Assembly (NCBI RefSeq): GCF_009759665.1
Contig: NZ_WQNE01000040.1
Span: 22,302-61,867, forward strand
Length of the DNA: 39,566 nucleotides
Reading direction: 5' to 3'
DNA from: Bradyrhizobium cajani
GTDB lineage: Bacteria; Pseudomonadota; Alphaproteobacteria; Rhizobiales; Xanthobacteraceae
Of this stretch, positions 1 through 7,542 are shown piece after piece. The notes under the pieces are model-generated. The model was given only the letters and a program-made list of their open reading frames with translations, had not been told where the DNA came from and did not search any database. The position numbers were made by a program, and so were the translations under genes. The first letter of the stretch is position 1. Each line of letters starts with the position of its first letter.

Positions 1-57
1 GATCGCAGAAAGCGCAACTTCTGTGGGGTCTTTGACCTTTTTCGGAGTGTTCGCCAT
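1..57 (-). CDS. 5' end of an unidentified minus-strand gene (partial)
   Basis: An ATG at 55-57 (minus strand) opens a reading frame that stays open to the window edge, giving 19 codons. The N-terminus reads MANTPKKVKDPTEVALSAI, which is lysine-rich, polar and protein-like. Nothing else can be said about the product. No strong ribosome binding site is visible just upstream of the start. If real, the gene is divergent from the HPt gene and would share the intergenic region holding a CtrA box. The remainder lies outside the window, so the call is provisional. Confidence 0.45.
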   Translation of the reverse strand, partial: MANTPKKVKDPTEVALSAI

Positions 58-454
58 GTTCAGTCCGAGCCCTCGTTACTTGTACGCGTCCCCCCGCGAG
101 CCCTGCGCGTTGCGCGAGCCCACAGACCGGATCATGCCGCTTGCGCGGATCTCCGAGCCGTCCCCACCCGGACGGCTTGTCCGCCAATTTCTGCAACATC
201 CTATTGGCAGAGCGTCGCGAATGAAATGCCCGCGATTAAGACAATCTTAATCATCGTTAACAGGATCGCGCCGTAACGCCTTAGCAATAAATGGAATTCT
301 CCACCGGACTCGGCTGATTGCGGCAACTTTTCGACAATAAACGGGCAGAATTACGTAAAACAGGCCAAACACTTCGTTAACCATTTCCATGCTTCGGTGG
401 AGGGAACCTGACCGCCGGACCGGCGGACCATCGCGCGATGCCGGGGCCTGCGCC
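58..454. other. Intergenic region between the edge gene and the HPt gene
   Basis: About 400 bases without a convincing gene. The right half is visibly more AT-rich than the surrounding coding DNA. It holds a perfect TTAA-N7-TTAA site (236-250), a further TTAAC half-site at 257-261 and another TTAACC at 376-381. A 75-codon plus-strand frame covering 23-250 has no recognisable features and runs through the CtrA box, so it was not called. Confidence 0.6.
236..250. promoter_or_regulatory. CtrA-type binding site, TTAA-N7-TTAA
   Basis: TTAA at 236-239 and TTAA at 247-250 are separated by exactly seven bases, the canonical full CtrA recognition element of alphaproteobacteria. A further TTAA lies six bases downstream (257-260). 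The site is about 205 bases upstream of the chosen HPt start and about 180 bases from the divergent edge gene, so either could be the target. Binding is inferred. Confidence 0.6.
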
Positions 455-829
455 ATGACGCCTGAACTGCAACGGATGGACTGGATGCCCTCGCCCCCGC
501 TTGCACCCATCGACAGCCCGCTCGATCTCGATCACCTCTCCCGGATGACGCTCGGCGATGCCGAGCTGGAACAGGAAGTGCTCGCCATGTTCGCCGAACA
601 GGCGGCCGGGCTGCTCGCGGCAATGGTGGCGGTACCGGCCGAGGCAGGCGCGCTCGCACACAAGCTCAAGGGCTCGGCGCGCGGAATCGGCGCCTTTGTG
701 GTGGCGGATGCCGCCGCCAGGCTGGAGACCGCGATCCGGACCGGCCACGACCGGCCTCGCGCCTTCGCTGCGCTGAAAGAGGCGGTTGCCGAGGTCCGTG
801 CCGTCATTGCGGCGATCCTGAAGCACTAG
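455..829 (+). CDS. Single-domain histidine phosphotransfer (HPt) protein
   Basis: A protein of 124 residues that is almost entirely an HPt domain. It would carry phosphate between a hybrid kinase receiver and a terminal response regulator in the cytoplasm. The phospho-accepting His is about residue 69, in the motif AHKLKGSARGIGA, which fits the HPt signature HxLKG(S/A). A DLDHLSRMTLGDAELEQEVL helix-forming stretch precedes it, as is usual for the family. The frame is open back to 389, but the extra 22 residues are Arg/Gly-rich and unlike the family, so the ATG at 455 was preferred; 479 is also possible. No kinase or receiver gene is adjacent, so the partner is unknown. The CtrA box upstream suggests cell-cycle or motility-linked control (inference). 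Confidence 0.8.
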   Translation: MTPELQRMDWMPSPPLAPIDSPLDLDHLSRMTLGDAELEQEVLAMFAEQAAGLLAAMVAVPAEAGALAHKLKGSARGIGAFVVADAAARLETAIRTGHDRPRAFAALKEAVAEVRAVIAAILKH

Positions 830-984
830 GGCGGCGACACCGCAACACGCGGGTGGCTTGCACGTTTTTCTCGCGCGAACACGGCTCCACTTCGCATCAA
901 AACGCTATGGCGCGGCCCTGACCGACCCGTTATAGGACAGCCCGGACCCCCTGTTCTTCCCAGATCGCGGCAGCACGAGCACAC

Positions 985-1305
985 ATGGCCAAAATTCACT
1001 TTGTCGACCACAAGGGCGAAACCCGCACGGTGGAAATCGAGAACGGCGCGACCGTGATGGAAGCGGCCATCCGCAACAGCATTCCCGGCATCGAGGCCGA
1101 ATGCGGCGGTGCCTGCGCCTGCGCGACCTGCCATGTCTATGTCGACGAAGCCTGGCGCGAGAAGGTCGGCAGCCCGACTCCGATGGAGGAGGACATGCTC
1201 GACTTCGGCTTCGACGTGCGCCCGAACTCGCGCCTGTCCTGCCAGATCAAGGTTTCCGACGAGCTCGACGGGCTCGTCGTGGCGACGCCGGAGCGCCAGG
1301 CCTAA
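985..1305 (+). CDS. [2Fe-2S] ferredoxin, adrenodoxin/Isc type
   Basis: A 106-residue electron carrier of the adrenodoxin/Isc ferredoxin family. The ligand pattern C-x5-C-x2-C followed by a distant Cys is present: Cys40, Cys46, Cys49 and Cys86, inside ECGGACACATCH and RLSCQIKV. One extra Cys (44) sits in the cluster loop. Length and the C-terminal DELDGLVVATPE segment match the family. The likely role is to pass electrons to cytochromes P450, Fe-S assembly or dioxygenases; the specific partner is not shown. A ferredoxin-NADP+ reductase gene lies 0.7 kb downstream on the same strand, so the two could form one electron chain (inference). The 3' end is convergent with the thioesterase gene, 15 bases away. 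Confidence 0.92.
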   Translation: MAKIHFVDHKGETRTVEIENGATVMEAAIRNSIPGIEAECGGACACATCHVYVDEAWREKVGSPTPMEEDMLDFGFDVRPNSRLSCQIKVSDELDGLVVATPERQA

Positions 1306-1320
1306 TTCGCCTTACCTATT

Positions 1321-1788
1321 TCATGGGCTCGGCGGCGCGACCTCGATGCCGCGCTTGTGCCAGGGCCTGAGCTTCTCGATCACCTCCGCGGAGAGCGGCG
1401 CGGGCCGCCGCGTCGCCTCGTCGAGCATCACGCCGACCGAGGTCGCCGAGGCGATGCACCTGCCTTGCGAAAACACGACCTGCTCGAAGGTCACGGACGT
1501 TCGTCCGAGCTTCACCACGCCGAGGCCGAGCTCGATGGTGTTCGGCCAGTGCAGCTCGGCGCGGAAATGGATGTCGAGCCGCACCATGATCCAGGCGAGC
1601 CCCGGCGGCGTCAGCCCGTAGTCCGGACTCTTCATCAGCGTGACGCGGCCGGTCTCGAAATAGGTGGCGTAGACGGCGTTGTTGACGTGCTGGTTGGGAT
1701 CGAGGTCGCCGAAGCGGACGTTGTCACCGAGGCGATAGGGGTAGTCCTCCAGGCGCGGCGTCGTATCGAGGCGGCTTGGTGCGTTCAC
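1321..1788 (-). CDS. Acyl-CoA thioesterase, 4HBT hot-dog family
   Basis: A 155-residue single hot-dog-fold protein. The motif GDLDPNQHVNNAVYATYFE corresponds to the 4HBT active-site segment (D...H-x-N-N-xx-Y-xx-Y/F-E), where the Asp acts in thioester hydrolysis. Proteins of this group hydrolyse acyl-CoA or hydroxybenzoyl-CoA thioesters in the cytoplasm; the acyl substrate cannot be read from sequence. It is transcribed divergently from the ferredoxin-NADP+ reductase gene and convergent with the ferredoxin gene. No operon partner is visible, and the length is normal for a one-domain member. Confidence 0.85.
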   Translation of the reverse strand: MNAPSRLDTTPRLEDYPYRLGDNVRFGDLDPNQHVNNAVYATYFETGRVTLMKSPDYGLTPPGLAWIMVRLDIHFRAELHWPNTIELGLGVVKLGRTSVTFEQVVFSQGRCIASATSVGVMLDEATRRPAPLSAEVIEKLRPWHKRGIEVAPPSP

Positions 1789-1970
1789 CGATTGATCTCC
1801 GTCATATCCATCCTCGTTACAGCTCAGTTATCCTGACCCGGCAAGTGGGCGCGGCTGCGGGGCGCTCCCGCTTTTATGCCTTCCCTGATCCATCCCCGTT
1901 GGCTAGACAGGCAGGGTCACCTCGGCCCAAAGGGCGCCGTCCAACCGATAACGACCGATAAAGAGACGAC

Positions 1971-2999
1971 ATGAGCGACGTGATCAAAACCGATGTGGTG
2001 ATTATTGGCGCCGGCCCCTGCGGTCTGTTCGCCGCCTTCGAGCTCGGCCTTCTCGACATGAAGGCGCATTTCGTCGACATCCTCGACAAGGTCGGCGGCC
2101 AGTGTGCCGAGCTCTATCCGGAAAAGCCGATCTACGACATTCCCGGCATTCCGCATGTCTCGGGCCAGGGGCTGACCGACGCGCTGATGGAGCAGATCAA
2201 GCCGTTCCATCCGACCTTCCATCTCGGCGAGATGGTGGAGGCCGTGGAGAAGATCGGCGATCCCCTGTTTCGCTGCACCACCGATGCGGGCAAGGTGTTC
2301 GAATGCAAGGTGCTGGTGATCGCGGCCGGAGGCGGCTCGTTCCAGCCCAAGCGCCCGCCGGTGCCGGGGATCGAAGCCTATGAGGGGACCTCGGTGCATT
2401 ATGCCGTGCGCAAGATGGAGACGTTCCGCGACAAGAACGTGCTGATCGTCGGCGGCGGCGATTCCGCGCTCGACTGGACGCTCAACCTGCATCCGCTGGC
2501 GAAACGCATCACGCTCTTGCACCGGCGCGACGAGTTTCGCGCAGCCCCCCACAGCGTCGAGCAGATGCGCGCGCTGGTGGCCGGCGGCAAGATGGATCTG
2601 AAGCTCGGCCAGGTCACGGCGCTCTCGGGCGCCGACGGCAAGCTCACCGGTGCAACGATCAAGGGCAACGACAACAACGTCACCGAGATCGCCTGCGACA
2701 CCATGCTGCCGTTCTTCGGGCTGACCATGAAGCTCGGTCCGGTCGCGAATTGGGGCATTGCGCTGGAGAACAACCTGGTGCCGGTCGAAACGTCAGCGTT
2801 CGAGACCAACGTGCCCGGCATCTTCGCCATCGGCGACATCAACACCTATCCCGGCAAGATCAAGCTGATCCTGTGCGGCTTCCACGAGGGCGCACTGATG
2901 TCGCAAAAAGCCCATCGCTACGTCTATCCGGATAAGCGGCTGGTGTTCCAGTACACGACCTCGTCTTCCAGCCTGCAAAAGAAGCTCGGTGTCAACTGA
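1971..2999 (+). CDS. Ferredoxin-NADP+ reductase, thioredoxin-reductase-like type
   Basis: A 342-residue cytoplasmic flavoprotein that would transfer electrons between NADPH and ferredoxin or flavodoxin. An N-terminal FAD Rossmann motif (IIGAGPCGLFAAFELG, about 11-26) is followed by an internal NADP-binding motif (VLIVGGGDSALDW, about 155-167), then a C-terminal FAD segment (GIFAIGDINTYPGKIKLI). The CxxC redox pair of true thioredoxin reductases is missing, which marks the TrxR-like FNR family found in Rhodopseudomonas, Bradyrhizobium and Bacillus. Start 1971 follows an AAAGAGA-type ribosome binding site. It is divergent from the thioesterase gene. The ferredoxin gene upstream on the same strand is a plausible substrate gene. 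Confidence 0.93.
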   Translation: MSDVIKTDVVIIGAGPCGLFAAFELGLLDMKAHFVDILDKVGGQCAELYPEKPIYDIPGIPHVSGQGLTDALMEQIKPFHPTFHLGEMVEAVEKIGDPLFRCTTDAGKVFECKVLVIAAGGGSFQPKRPPVPGIEAYEGTSVHYAVRKMETFRDKNVLIVGGGDSALDWTLNLHPLAKRITLLHRRDEFRAAPHSVEQMRALVAGGKMDLKLGQVTALSGADGKLTGATIKGNDNNVTEIACDTMLPFFGLTMKLGPVANWGIALENNLVPVETSAFETNVPGIFAIGDINTYPGKIKLILCGFHEGALMSQKAHRYVYPDKRLVFQYTTSSSSLQKKLGVN

Positions 3000-3097
3000 C
3001 GGCGGCCGGACGGGCAGGCGATGCCCCATGTTTCTGGTGCTGGAGCCGTTCGCGAAATCGCCGTAGTCTGTGGCCATTCCAGTCGTGGAATAGCAAG

Positions 3098-3706
3098 GTG
3101 ATGATTATGCGGAATCTCTTTTCCAGCTTTCGGCTGCTCCCCTTCCTGGCGCTTGCGCTGTCGTTCGCGTCGGTGACGCCGTCTGCGGCGCAAACCGCGG
3201 AGCCCACGGCTGCGGGCCTCTGGCAGAAGGTCGAAGACGGCAAGACGGTCGGATGGTTCCTTTTCGTCGACCGCGGCGGCGTCTTCGAAGGCGTGATCGC
3301 GAAGACCTTCCCGCGCCCCGGCGACGATCCGAACGAGGTCTGCAGCAAGTGCACGGACGATCGCAAGAACGTGCCCGTGCTCGGCATCTCCTTCGTCCGC
3401 AACATGAAGCGTGAAGGATTGAAGTACGAAGGCGGCAACGTGCTCAATCCGCGCGACGGCCAGATCTGGAAGGCCAACATGAAGGTCAGCCCGGACGGCC
3501 AGACCCTGACCTTGCGCGGCTATCTCGGTATCGCGCTGCTCGGCAAGGACGAGACCTGGACGCGGCTGCCCGACGCCAACATCGCCCAGGTCGATCCGGC
3601 CATCGTGGCGAAATATCTTCCGGCTCAGGCGACCGCCGCGACCAAGCAGGCGCCGGCGCCAGCGAAGAAGGGCGGTGCGATGATGGCGCCAGCGCCGAAG
3701 CAGTAG
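3098..3706 (+). CDS. Exported DUF2147 protein
   Basis: About 202 residues with a clear Sec signal peptide (positive N-terminus, hydrophobic LLPFLALALSFASV, cleavage near SAAQT). The mature part has the DUF2147 pattern: an AGLWQKVEDGKTVGWF opening, two Cys in EVCSKCTDDRKNVPVLG, a GGNVLNPRDGQIW block and a LRGYLGIALLGKDETWTR block. The family has a calycin-like beta-barrel and is periplasmic or surface exposed; its function is not established. The C-terminus is a low-complexity Ala/Pro/Lys tail. The start could also be the ATG three codons downstream (3107). The gene is convergent with the next one, and a palindromic repeat fills the gap. Confidence 0.85.
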   Translation: MMIMRNLFSSFRLLPFLALALSFASVTPSAAQTAEPTAAGLWQKVEDGKTVGWFLFVDRGGVFEGVIAKTFPRPGDDPNEVCSKCTDDRKNVPVLGISFVRNMKREGLKYEGGNVLNPRDGQIWKANMKVSPDGQTLTLRGYLGIALLGKDETWTRLPDANIAQVDPAIVAKYLPAQATAATKQAPAPAKKGGAMMAPAPKQ

Positions 3707-3723
3707 GCTTTTTCCGCTTTTTT

Positions 3724-3793
3724 GTAGCCCGCATGAGCGAAGCGACATGCGGGGAGCGGTTTTCCCGGGTATCGCTGCGCTCACCCGGGCTAC
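3724..3793. repeat. Palindromic intergenic repeat (GTAGCCCG...CGGGCTAC)
   Basis: A hairpin-forming element between two convergent genes. The outer arm GTAGCCCG with TGAGCGAAGCGA at 3724-3745 pairs with TCGCTGCGCTCA and CGGGCTAC at 3772-3793, and inner GCGGG/CCCGG segments extend it. It resembles the REP-like palindromes scattered in Bradyrhizobium genomes. It may end transcription from both sides; this is inference. Confidence 0.7.
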
Positions 3794-3800
3794 GAGATCC

Positions 3801-4940
3801 TCAATACGTCCGCGCCTTCTTGCAGGGCGCATAGAAGGTGCCGTTGCCGGCAACGACCCGTTCCAGGCATTGCCTGGGATCGGTGATCTCGCCGTCGACC
3901 TGGAAATAATAGGCCTGCGTTCCCAGGCTCAGGACGTACTGTCCCGGCGGAAGTTCGAGTCCTGAATCGCCGGTGTGAAGCTCGTACATTTCCGCCTTTC
4001 CCGGAATCGGTGACACCCGGAACGGATAGGCGAAGTTGCGGATGACGCCGACATCGTCGCTGCCGCTCAGCCTCTTGCCTGCGGCGTCGGTCGAGAACTC
4101 CCTGGCGATTTTCGCGACGACCCGAACCTCGACGCGCTCTGTGATGGAGTTCGCGGCGTCGCGGCGGAATACGATGAACTTGACGCGACCGTTCGGCAGA
4201 TGCGGCCGCTCGGGCTTCCTGAACTCGGGTGAAATCGCGATCCGCATGTCGGGCGCCATCACGCCGGTCGCGTTCAACTCCGCCAGCGACTTATCGTCGA
4301 TCAAGGCGTAAATCCCGTAGTCGGTCGGCAACACGCGCGCCGGGGCAGGCGCGGCGGGCGTCATCATTTCCGGCTTGGCGACCGTGATCGTCGTCTCCGG
4401 CTTGGGCGCGACCAGCGCGATCTCCGGCGGCTGGGACGACATCTGCCGGCGCAGCGCGGCGATGTTGTCTCGCTGCGAGACGATCAGGATGACTGCGCCC
4501 GCGGCAAGCAGGATGGCCGCCGTTCGCTTGATCACCGGTAGAAGCGGGCCCGAGATCGCAGGCAGCTTGCTGCGGGACGTCCCGATCCCCGATCGCAGAA
4601 CGGGCGCGTCGCCGGACGCCAGAAGACTGCCTGTCTCCTTCGACGTGAGCTGTTGCGACGGCAGCCGCTCCAGCGGCGCCTCGTCACGCGAGAACTTCTC
4701 GACCTCCTCGATGGCGACCTCGAGAGCCCGCTTCATCTGGTCGATGTTCCTGGCGTCAGCGTAGGTGAACTGCTCCTGGAGCTTGTAGCGGGCAAGGTCG
4801 TAGACCATCTGCCGCCTGGCTTCCGCGTCCCCCTTCACCGTTTCGAGCATGCGCGAGATCACCAGCGCGAACTGCACCTGGTTTGCGGGCAAGTCGGTCG
4901 GATCCTGCTGGCTGGGAAGCAGCTCTTTCGAACCACTCAT
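3801..4940 (-). CDS. Single-pass membrane protein of unknown function
   Basis: A 379-residue protein not assigned to a named family. The N-terminal ~130 residues are hydrophilic and helical (ARRQMVYDLARYKLQEQFTY, ALEVAIEEVEKFSRDE) and probably cytoplasmic. One strong transmembrane segment (IKRTAAILLAAGAVILIVSQ) lies around 135-155. The rest, preceded by a Pro/Ala-rich linker (APAPARVLPTDYG), would be periplasmic. The C-terminal domain is beta-rich and ends with a GQYVLSLGTQAYYFQVDGEI segment and two Cys (QCLERV, APCKKA) that might pair. The layout (cytoplasmic helical domain, one membrane span, periplasmic beta domain) recalls anchoring or anti-sigma-like proteins, but no specific motif supports that. 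No linked sigma-factor gene is seen. Confidence 0.75.
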   Translation of the reverse strand: MSGSKELLPSQQDPTDLPANQVQFALVISRMLETVKGDAEARRQMVYDLARYKLQEQFTYADARNIDQMKRALEVAIEEVEKFSRDEAPLERLPSQQLTSKETGSLLASGDAPVLRSGIGTSRSKLPAISGPLLPVIKRTAAILLAAGAVILIVSQRDNIAALRRQMSSQPPEIALVAPKPETTITVAKPEMMTPAAPAPARVLPTDYGIYALIDDKSLAELNATGVMAPDMRIAISPEFRKPERPHLPNGRVKFIVFRRDAANSITERVEVRVVAKIAREFSTDAAGKRLSGSDDVGVIRNFAYPFRVSPIPGKAEMYELHTGDSGLELPPGQYVLSLGTQAYYFQVDGEITDPRQCLERVVAGNGTFYAPCKKARTY

Positions 4941-5289
4941 AGCGCTGACGGTCCAATGCCAGTCACGCCGACACCTGATTTCTCTAATTGAAACAGTCGA
5001 TTAAAACGATGCGGCCCGCGTCCGCGGCAGTTTCGTACACGGCCTCGCGCAACAAGGAAAGCCTCCAAAAGAGCTGCGGCAAATCACGGGTGCGCCACGC
5101 CTGCGGGTCTTGGCGCGCCGGTCGAAGGCAGCCCTCGCGGCAGTAGTTCACCGGAATGCGCGCTGGCGCCGGATTTGCATAGCTATCGCAAGGAAGCTGG
5201 GGGAATGAGTCGCGCCTGTCCCATTGCGGGGAGCGCGAGCGGCGTTGTTCGTCCCCCGCAAAGATGACTTCGATCCGCGGGAAAACGAC
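4941..5289. other. Intergenic region upstream of the 5290 gene
   Basis: About 350 bases with no convincing gene. Two structures were seen: a sigma-54-like -24/-12 element at 5164-5180 and a hairpin in the downstream leader at 5224-5261 (TTGCGGGGA against TCCCCCGCAA, one base bulged). Nothing was recognised in 4941-5160. A frame open from 5224 runs through the hairpin into the next gene but adds non-signal-like residues. Confidence 0.5.
5164..5180 (+). promoter_or_regulatory. Possible sigma-54 promoter (TGGCGC-N5-TTGCAT)
   Basis: GG at 5165-5166 and GC at 5177-5178 are separated by exactly ten bases, the spacing required for RpoN promoters. The -24 box reads TGGCGC (consensus TGGCAC) and the -12 box TTGCAT (consensus TTGCWT). 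It points at the exported-protein gene starting at 5290, giving a leader of about 100 bases. The match is good, but GC-rich DNA yields chance hits, so confidence is moderate. Confidence 0.4.
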
Positions 5290-5319
5290 ATGCGATCTGG
5301 TAGATTGCGATCTGGAAGA
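5290..5319 (+). repeat. 15-bp tandem duplication inside a signal-peptide coding region
   Basis: Two near-identical 15-base units (5290-5304 and 5305-5319) differ at two positions, the first base and a central T/A. They encode MRSGR and LRSGR in succession. The second unit starts with TTG, so it could in principle also serve as a start codon. Confidence 0.8.
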
Positions 5320-5658
5320 TTATGTGCAGCGGCGCTGGGGCTGACGGCGCTGCTGGCGACATCGGCGCTGGCGCGCGACGACGGGCGCTACGCCAATTCG
5401 CCCCTCAAGCCCTGGTTCGAAAGCCTGCACAGCGAATACGGGCAGTGCTGCACGGACGCCGACGGCTACATCATTGCCGACGTCGACTGGGAGTCCGATC
5501 GCGGCCGCTACCGTGTCCGCATCGACGAGGAGTGGGTCGTGGTGCCCGACGGTGCGGTGATCACCGTACCGAACAAGATCGGCCGCACCATGGTGTGGAA
5601 GCACTATATCGACGGCCACCCGCGCGTGCGCTGCTTCATGCCGGGCAGCATGACGTAG
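5290..5658 (+). CDS. Small exported protein of unknown function
   Basis: A 122-residue protein beginning with a signal peptide (Arg-rich N-terminus, LCAAALGLTALLATSALA, probable cleavage after ALA). The mature part is about 90 residues. Near its start are adjacent cysteines (YGQCCTDADGY), and a third Cys lies close to the C-terminus (RVRCFMPG), so a disulfide is plausible. The repeated strand pattern YRVRIDEEWVVVPDGAVI and the aromatic-rich end suggest a small beta domain. I recognise the type from rhizobial genomes but know no function. The start at 5290 was chosen because it directly precedes the signal peptide. The first ten codons arise from a 15-bp tandem duplication. Confidence 0.75.
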   Translation: MRSGRLRSGRLCAAALGLTALLATSALARDDGRYANSPLKPWFESLHSEYGQCCTDADGYIIADVDWESDRGRYRVRIDEEWVVVPDGAVITVPNKIGRTMVWKHYIDGHPRVRCFMPGSMT

Positions 5659-5715
5659 ACGGCGCGGGCCATTCCGGGGCGGCGTTTCGCGTCCCCCGGA
5701 ACGGTTGAATGGAGC

Positions 5716-5985
5716 TCAGCGCGCCGCGCTCTCCGAACTAGCGCTCGCGAGCCTCTTGACGCGCGGCGACAGCACCGAAACCTGCGCGGGCGAGGCGGGC
5801 ATGCTGGCGACGATCATCGCGGGCGCGGTCGACTGCTCCTCGACGCCGGCGCCGCCGAGCACCTGCACCTGCGTCGCCGAGATCGGCAACGACTTCACTT
5901 CGTAAGAGGGAAGCTCGCCGGCGAAAGCGCCAGTTGAGCTCGCAATCATGGCGCCGGCAACGGCAATCATCGAGAGAACGCGCAT
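5716..5985 (-). CDS. Small exported protein of unknown function
   Basis: An 89-residue protein with an N-terminal Sec signal peptide (MRVLSMIAVAGAMIASSTGAFA, cleavage before GELPS). The short mature chain has the pattern ISATQVQVLGGAGVE and MPASPAQVSVLSPRVKRL, two similar (A/S)xxQVxVL units about 35 residues apart. No family was recognised. The start at 5985 is favoured over the longer frame to 6168 because it begins the signal peptide and has a GGAG ribosome binding site about seven bases upstream. It is convergent with the 5290 gene and about 190 bases downstream of the histidine kinase stop, on the same strand. Confidence 0.65.
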   Translation of the reverse strand: MRVLSMIAVAGAMIASSTGAFAGELPSYEVKSLPISATQVQVLGGAGVEEQSTAPAMIVASMPASPAQVSVLSPRVKRLASASSESAAR

Positions 5986-6177
5986 TGGAAAATCTCCGTG
6001 GAAGATGTCAATCGGAGGTTTGGTCGCGCCGAAGCAGGACGAGGTTCGCTCGTATGCGAACATTCGCATTGCCGACAGCGAACATATTGGTTGCTCGAAG
6101 CGAAAGGACGAAACGAGGAAGAAGTTTTTCGCGCCAATGTTTCCGGACGGTTTCGCGAAGGGACGCAAAATAGCGCG

Positions 6178-7542
6178 CTAATGTGCTTGCAGGTCAGGCT
6201 GCGGAGATCTCGTCGCCGCGCTCGCCTCAGGAAAGCGCAAGCTCATCGTCGTGCCGCGACCGAGCGCGGAGGAGATGACCAGCTCGCCGCCATGCGCGGC
6301 CATGATCTCGCGGACAATCGACAGGCCGAGGCCTGCGCCGTCGCCGGCGGTGTTGCCGGTCTGGAACGGCTCAAGCAGCTTGTGTTCCGCACCAGCGGGC
6401 AGGCCCGCGCCGTCATCGTCAATCGAGATGCCATCGCGACTGAGCGTGGCGACGATGCGTCGCGCGCCATGGGCGTGGATGAGCGCGTTGCCGACGAGAT
6501 TGGCAAGCGCACTGCGGACAGCGGCGTCCACACCTTGCACCAGGAATGGACCATTCCCGTCCTGCTCCAGCGCAAGCTCGATACCGGCGTCCAGCGCCGA
6601 GGGACTGAAATCGGCCAGCACATCCAGCGCGATTTGCGCGAGATCGATCGGCCGTTTCTCGATCGCATGATTTTGCAGCCGCGCCAGGTCGAGCATGGCA
6701 GAGACCAGCGAGGTCAGGCGGCGGACGTCGCGCACCAATTCGGTCCGGAGGGCCGGCTCGGGCACGTCCTCGATCTTCGCGCGCAGCAGCGTCAACGGTG
6801 TACGCAGCTGGTGGGCTGCATTGCCGAGGAAGCGGCGCTGCATCCTGATATAGGCATCGATCTCGGCGAAGGCGCGGTTCAGCGCCTCGACCAATGGCTT
6901 CAGTTCGTAGGGGACTTCGGACAACGATATCGAACCTTGCGGAGCCGCAGGGTCGATCGCGAGCGCGCGATGCGTCACCCGTGCGATGCCGCGTGAGACG
7001 AAACATGCGGCCAGCGCCGAGCCGATGGCAACGGTCGCCGCGAAGGCCAGCGCCACCAGGATGAGCGAAGAGACCCTGCGGGCGAGAAAATTCCTTGCAA
7101 TCCGGCCGAAGCGGACCTGAGGCTCGCCGACCATCATCGCGAGCCGCAACGAGCCCCGTTGCATGGCGGCGAGACAGAAGGTGCTCTTCTGGTCGAGTGT
7201 GCTGAAGACGGACGAGCCGACGGGCCCGTGATAGGGAAACACGAAGGGGAGGGCGGGCCGGTGTTCGCTGCCGTATTCGCTGATCAAGTCGCCCGCCGAG
7301 ACGACGTACCAAAGGTTGGGGCTGTCTGCTTTCAATTCTGCGAGGGCGGGAGTCGAGCGTACCGTCAGATTTTTCCCTTCGATCACTGTGGCGCGTTCGA
7401 GAACGGCGGCCACGACCTGACAGGTCCTGAACTCGCGTTCCTCCGTCGGATACCGCCAAATGAAGATACCGAGCATGGTCAGGAAGATCGTCGTGGCGGC
7501 GATGCCGAGCGACAGCGCGAAGGTTCGGGCGATCGACGTCAT
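6178..7542 (-). CDS. Membrane sensor histidine kinase (two-component system)
   Basis: A 454-residue inner-membrane kinase that phosphorylates the response regulator encoded immediately upstream. A membrane span at about 8-29 and a second at about 158-182 bracket a periplasmic sensor of roughly 125 residues. A linker then leads to the HisKA helix with NAAHQLRTPLTLL (His244), the N box NLVGNALIHA, G1 DDDGAGLP and G2 GAGLGLSIV. The architecture resembles the QseC/PmrB/TctE class. The signal is unknown. Its ATG overlaps the regulator's stop in an ATGA junction, so the two are translationally coupled. The divergent MipA/OmpV gene suggests an envelope-related stimulus (inference). Confidence 0.92.
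   Translation of the reverse strand: MTSIARTFALSLGIAATTIFLTMLGIFIWRYPTEEREFRTCQVVAAVLERATVIEGKNLTVRSTPALAELKADSPNLWYVVSAGDLISEYGSEHRPALPFVFPYHGPVGSSVFSTLDQKSTFCLAAMQRGSLRLAMMVGEPQVRFGRIARNFLARRVSSLILVALAFAATVAIGSALAACFVSRGIARVTHRALAIDPAAPQGSISLSEVPYELKPLVEALNRAFAEIDAYIRMQRRFLGNAAHQLRTPLTLLRAKIEDVPEPALRTELVRDVRRLTSLVSAMLDLARLQNHAIEKRPIDLAQIALDVLADFSPSALDAGIELALEQDGNGPFLVQGVDAAVRSALANLVGNALIHAHGARRIVATLSRDGISIDDDGAGLPAGAEHKLLEPFQTGNTAGDGAGLGLSIVREIMAAHGGELVISSALGRGTTMSLRFPEASAATRSPQPDLQAH

Noticed and set aside
23..250. A 75-codon plus-strand frame at the left edge
   Set aside because: It has no ribosome binding site, is Pro/Arg-rich, runs into the CtrA box, and competes with a better minus-strand start.
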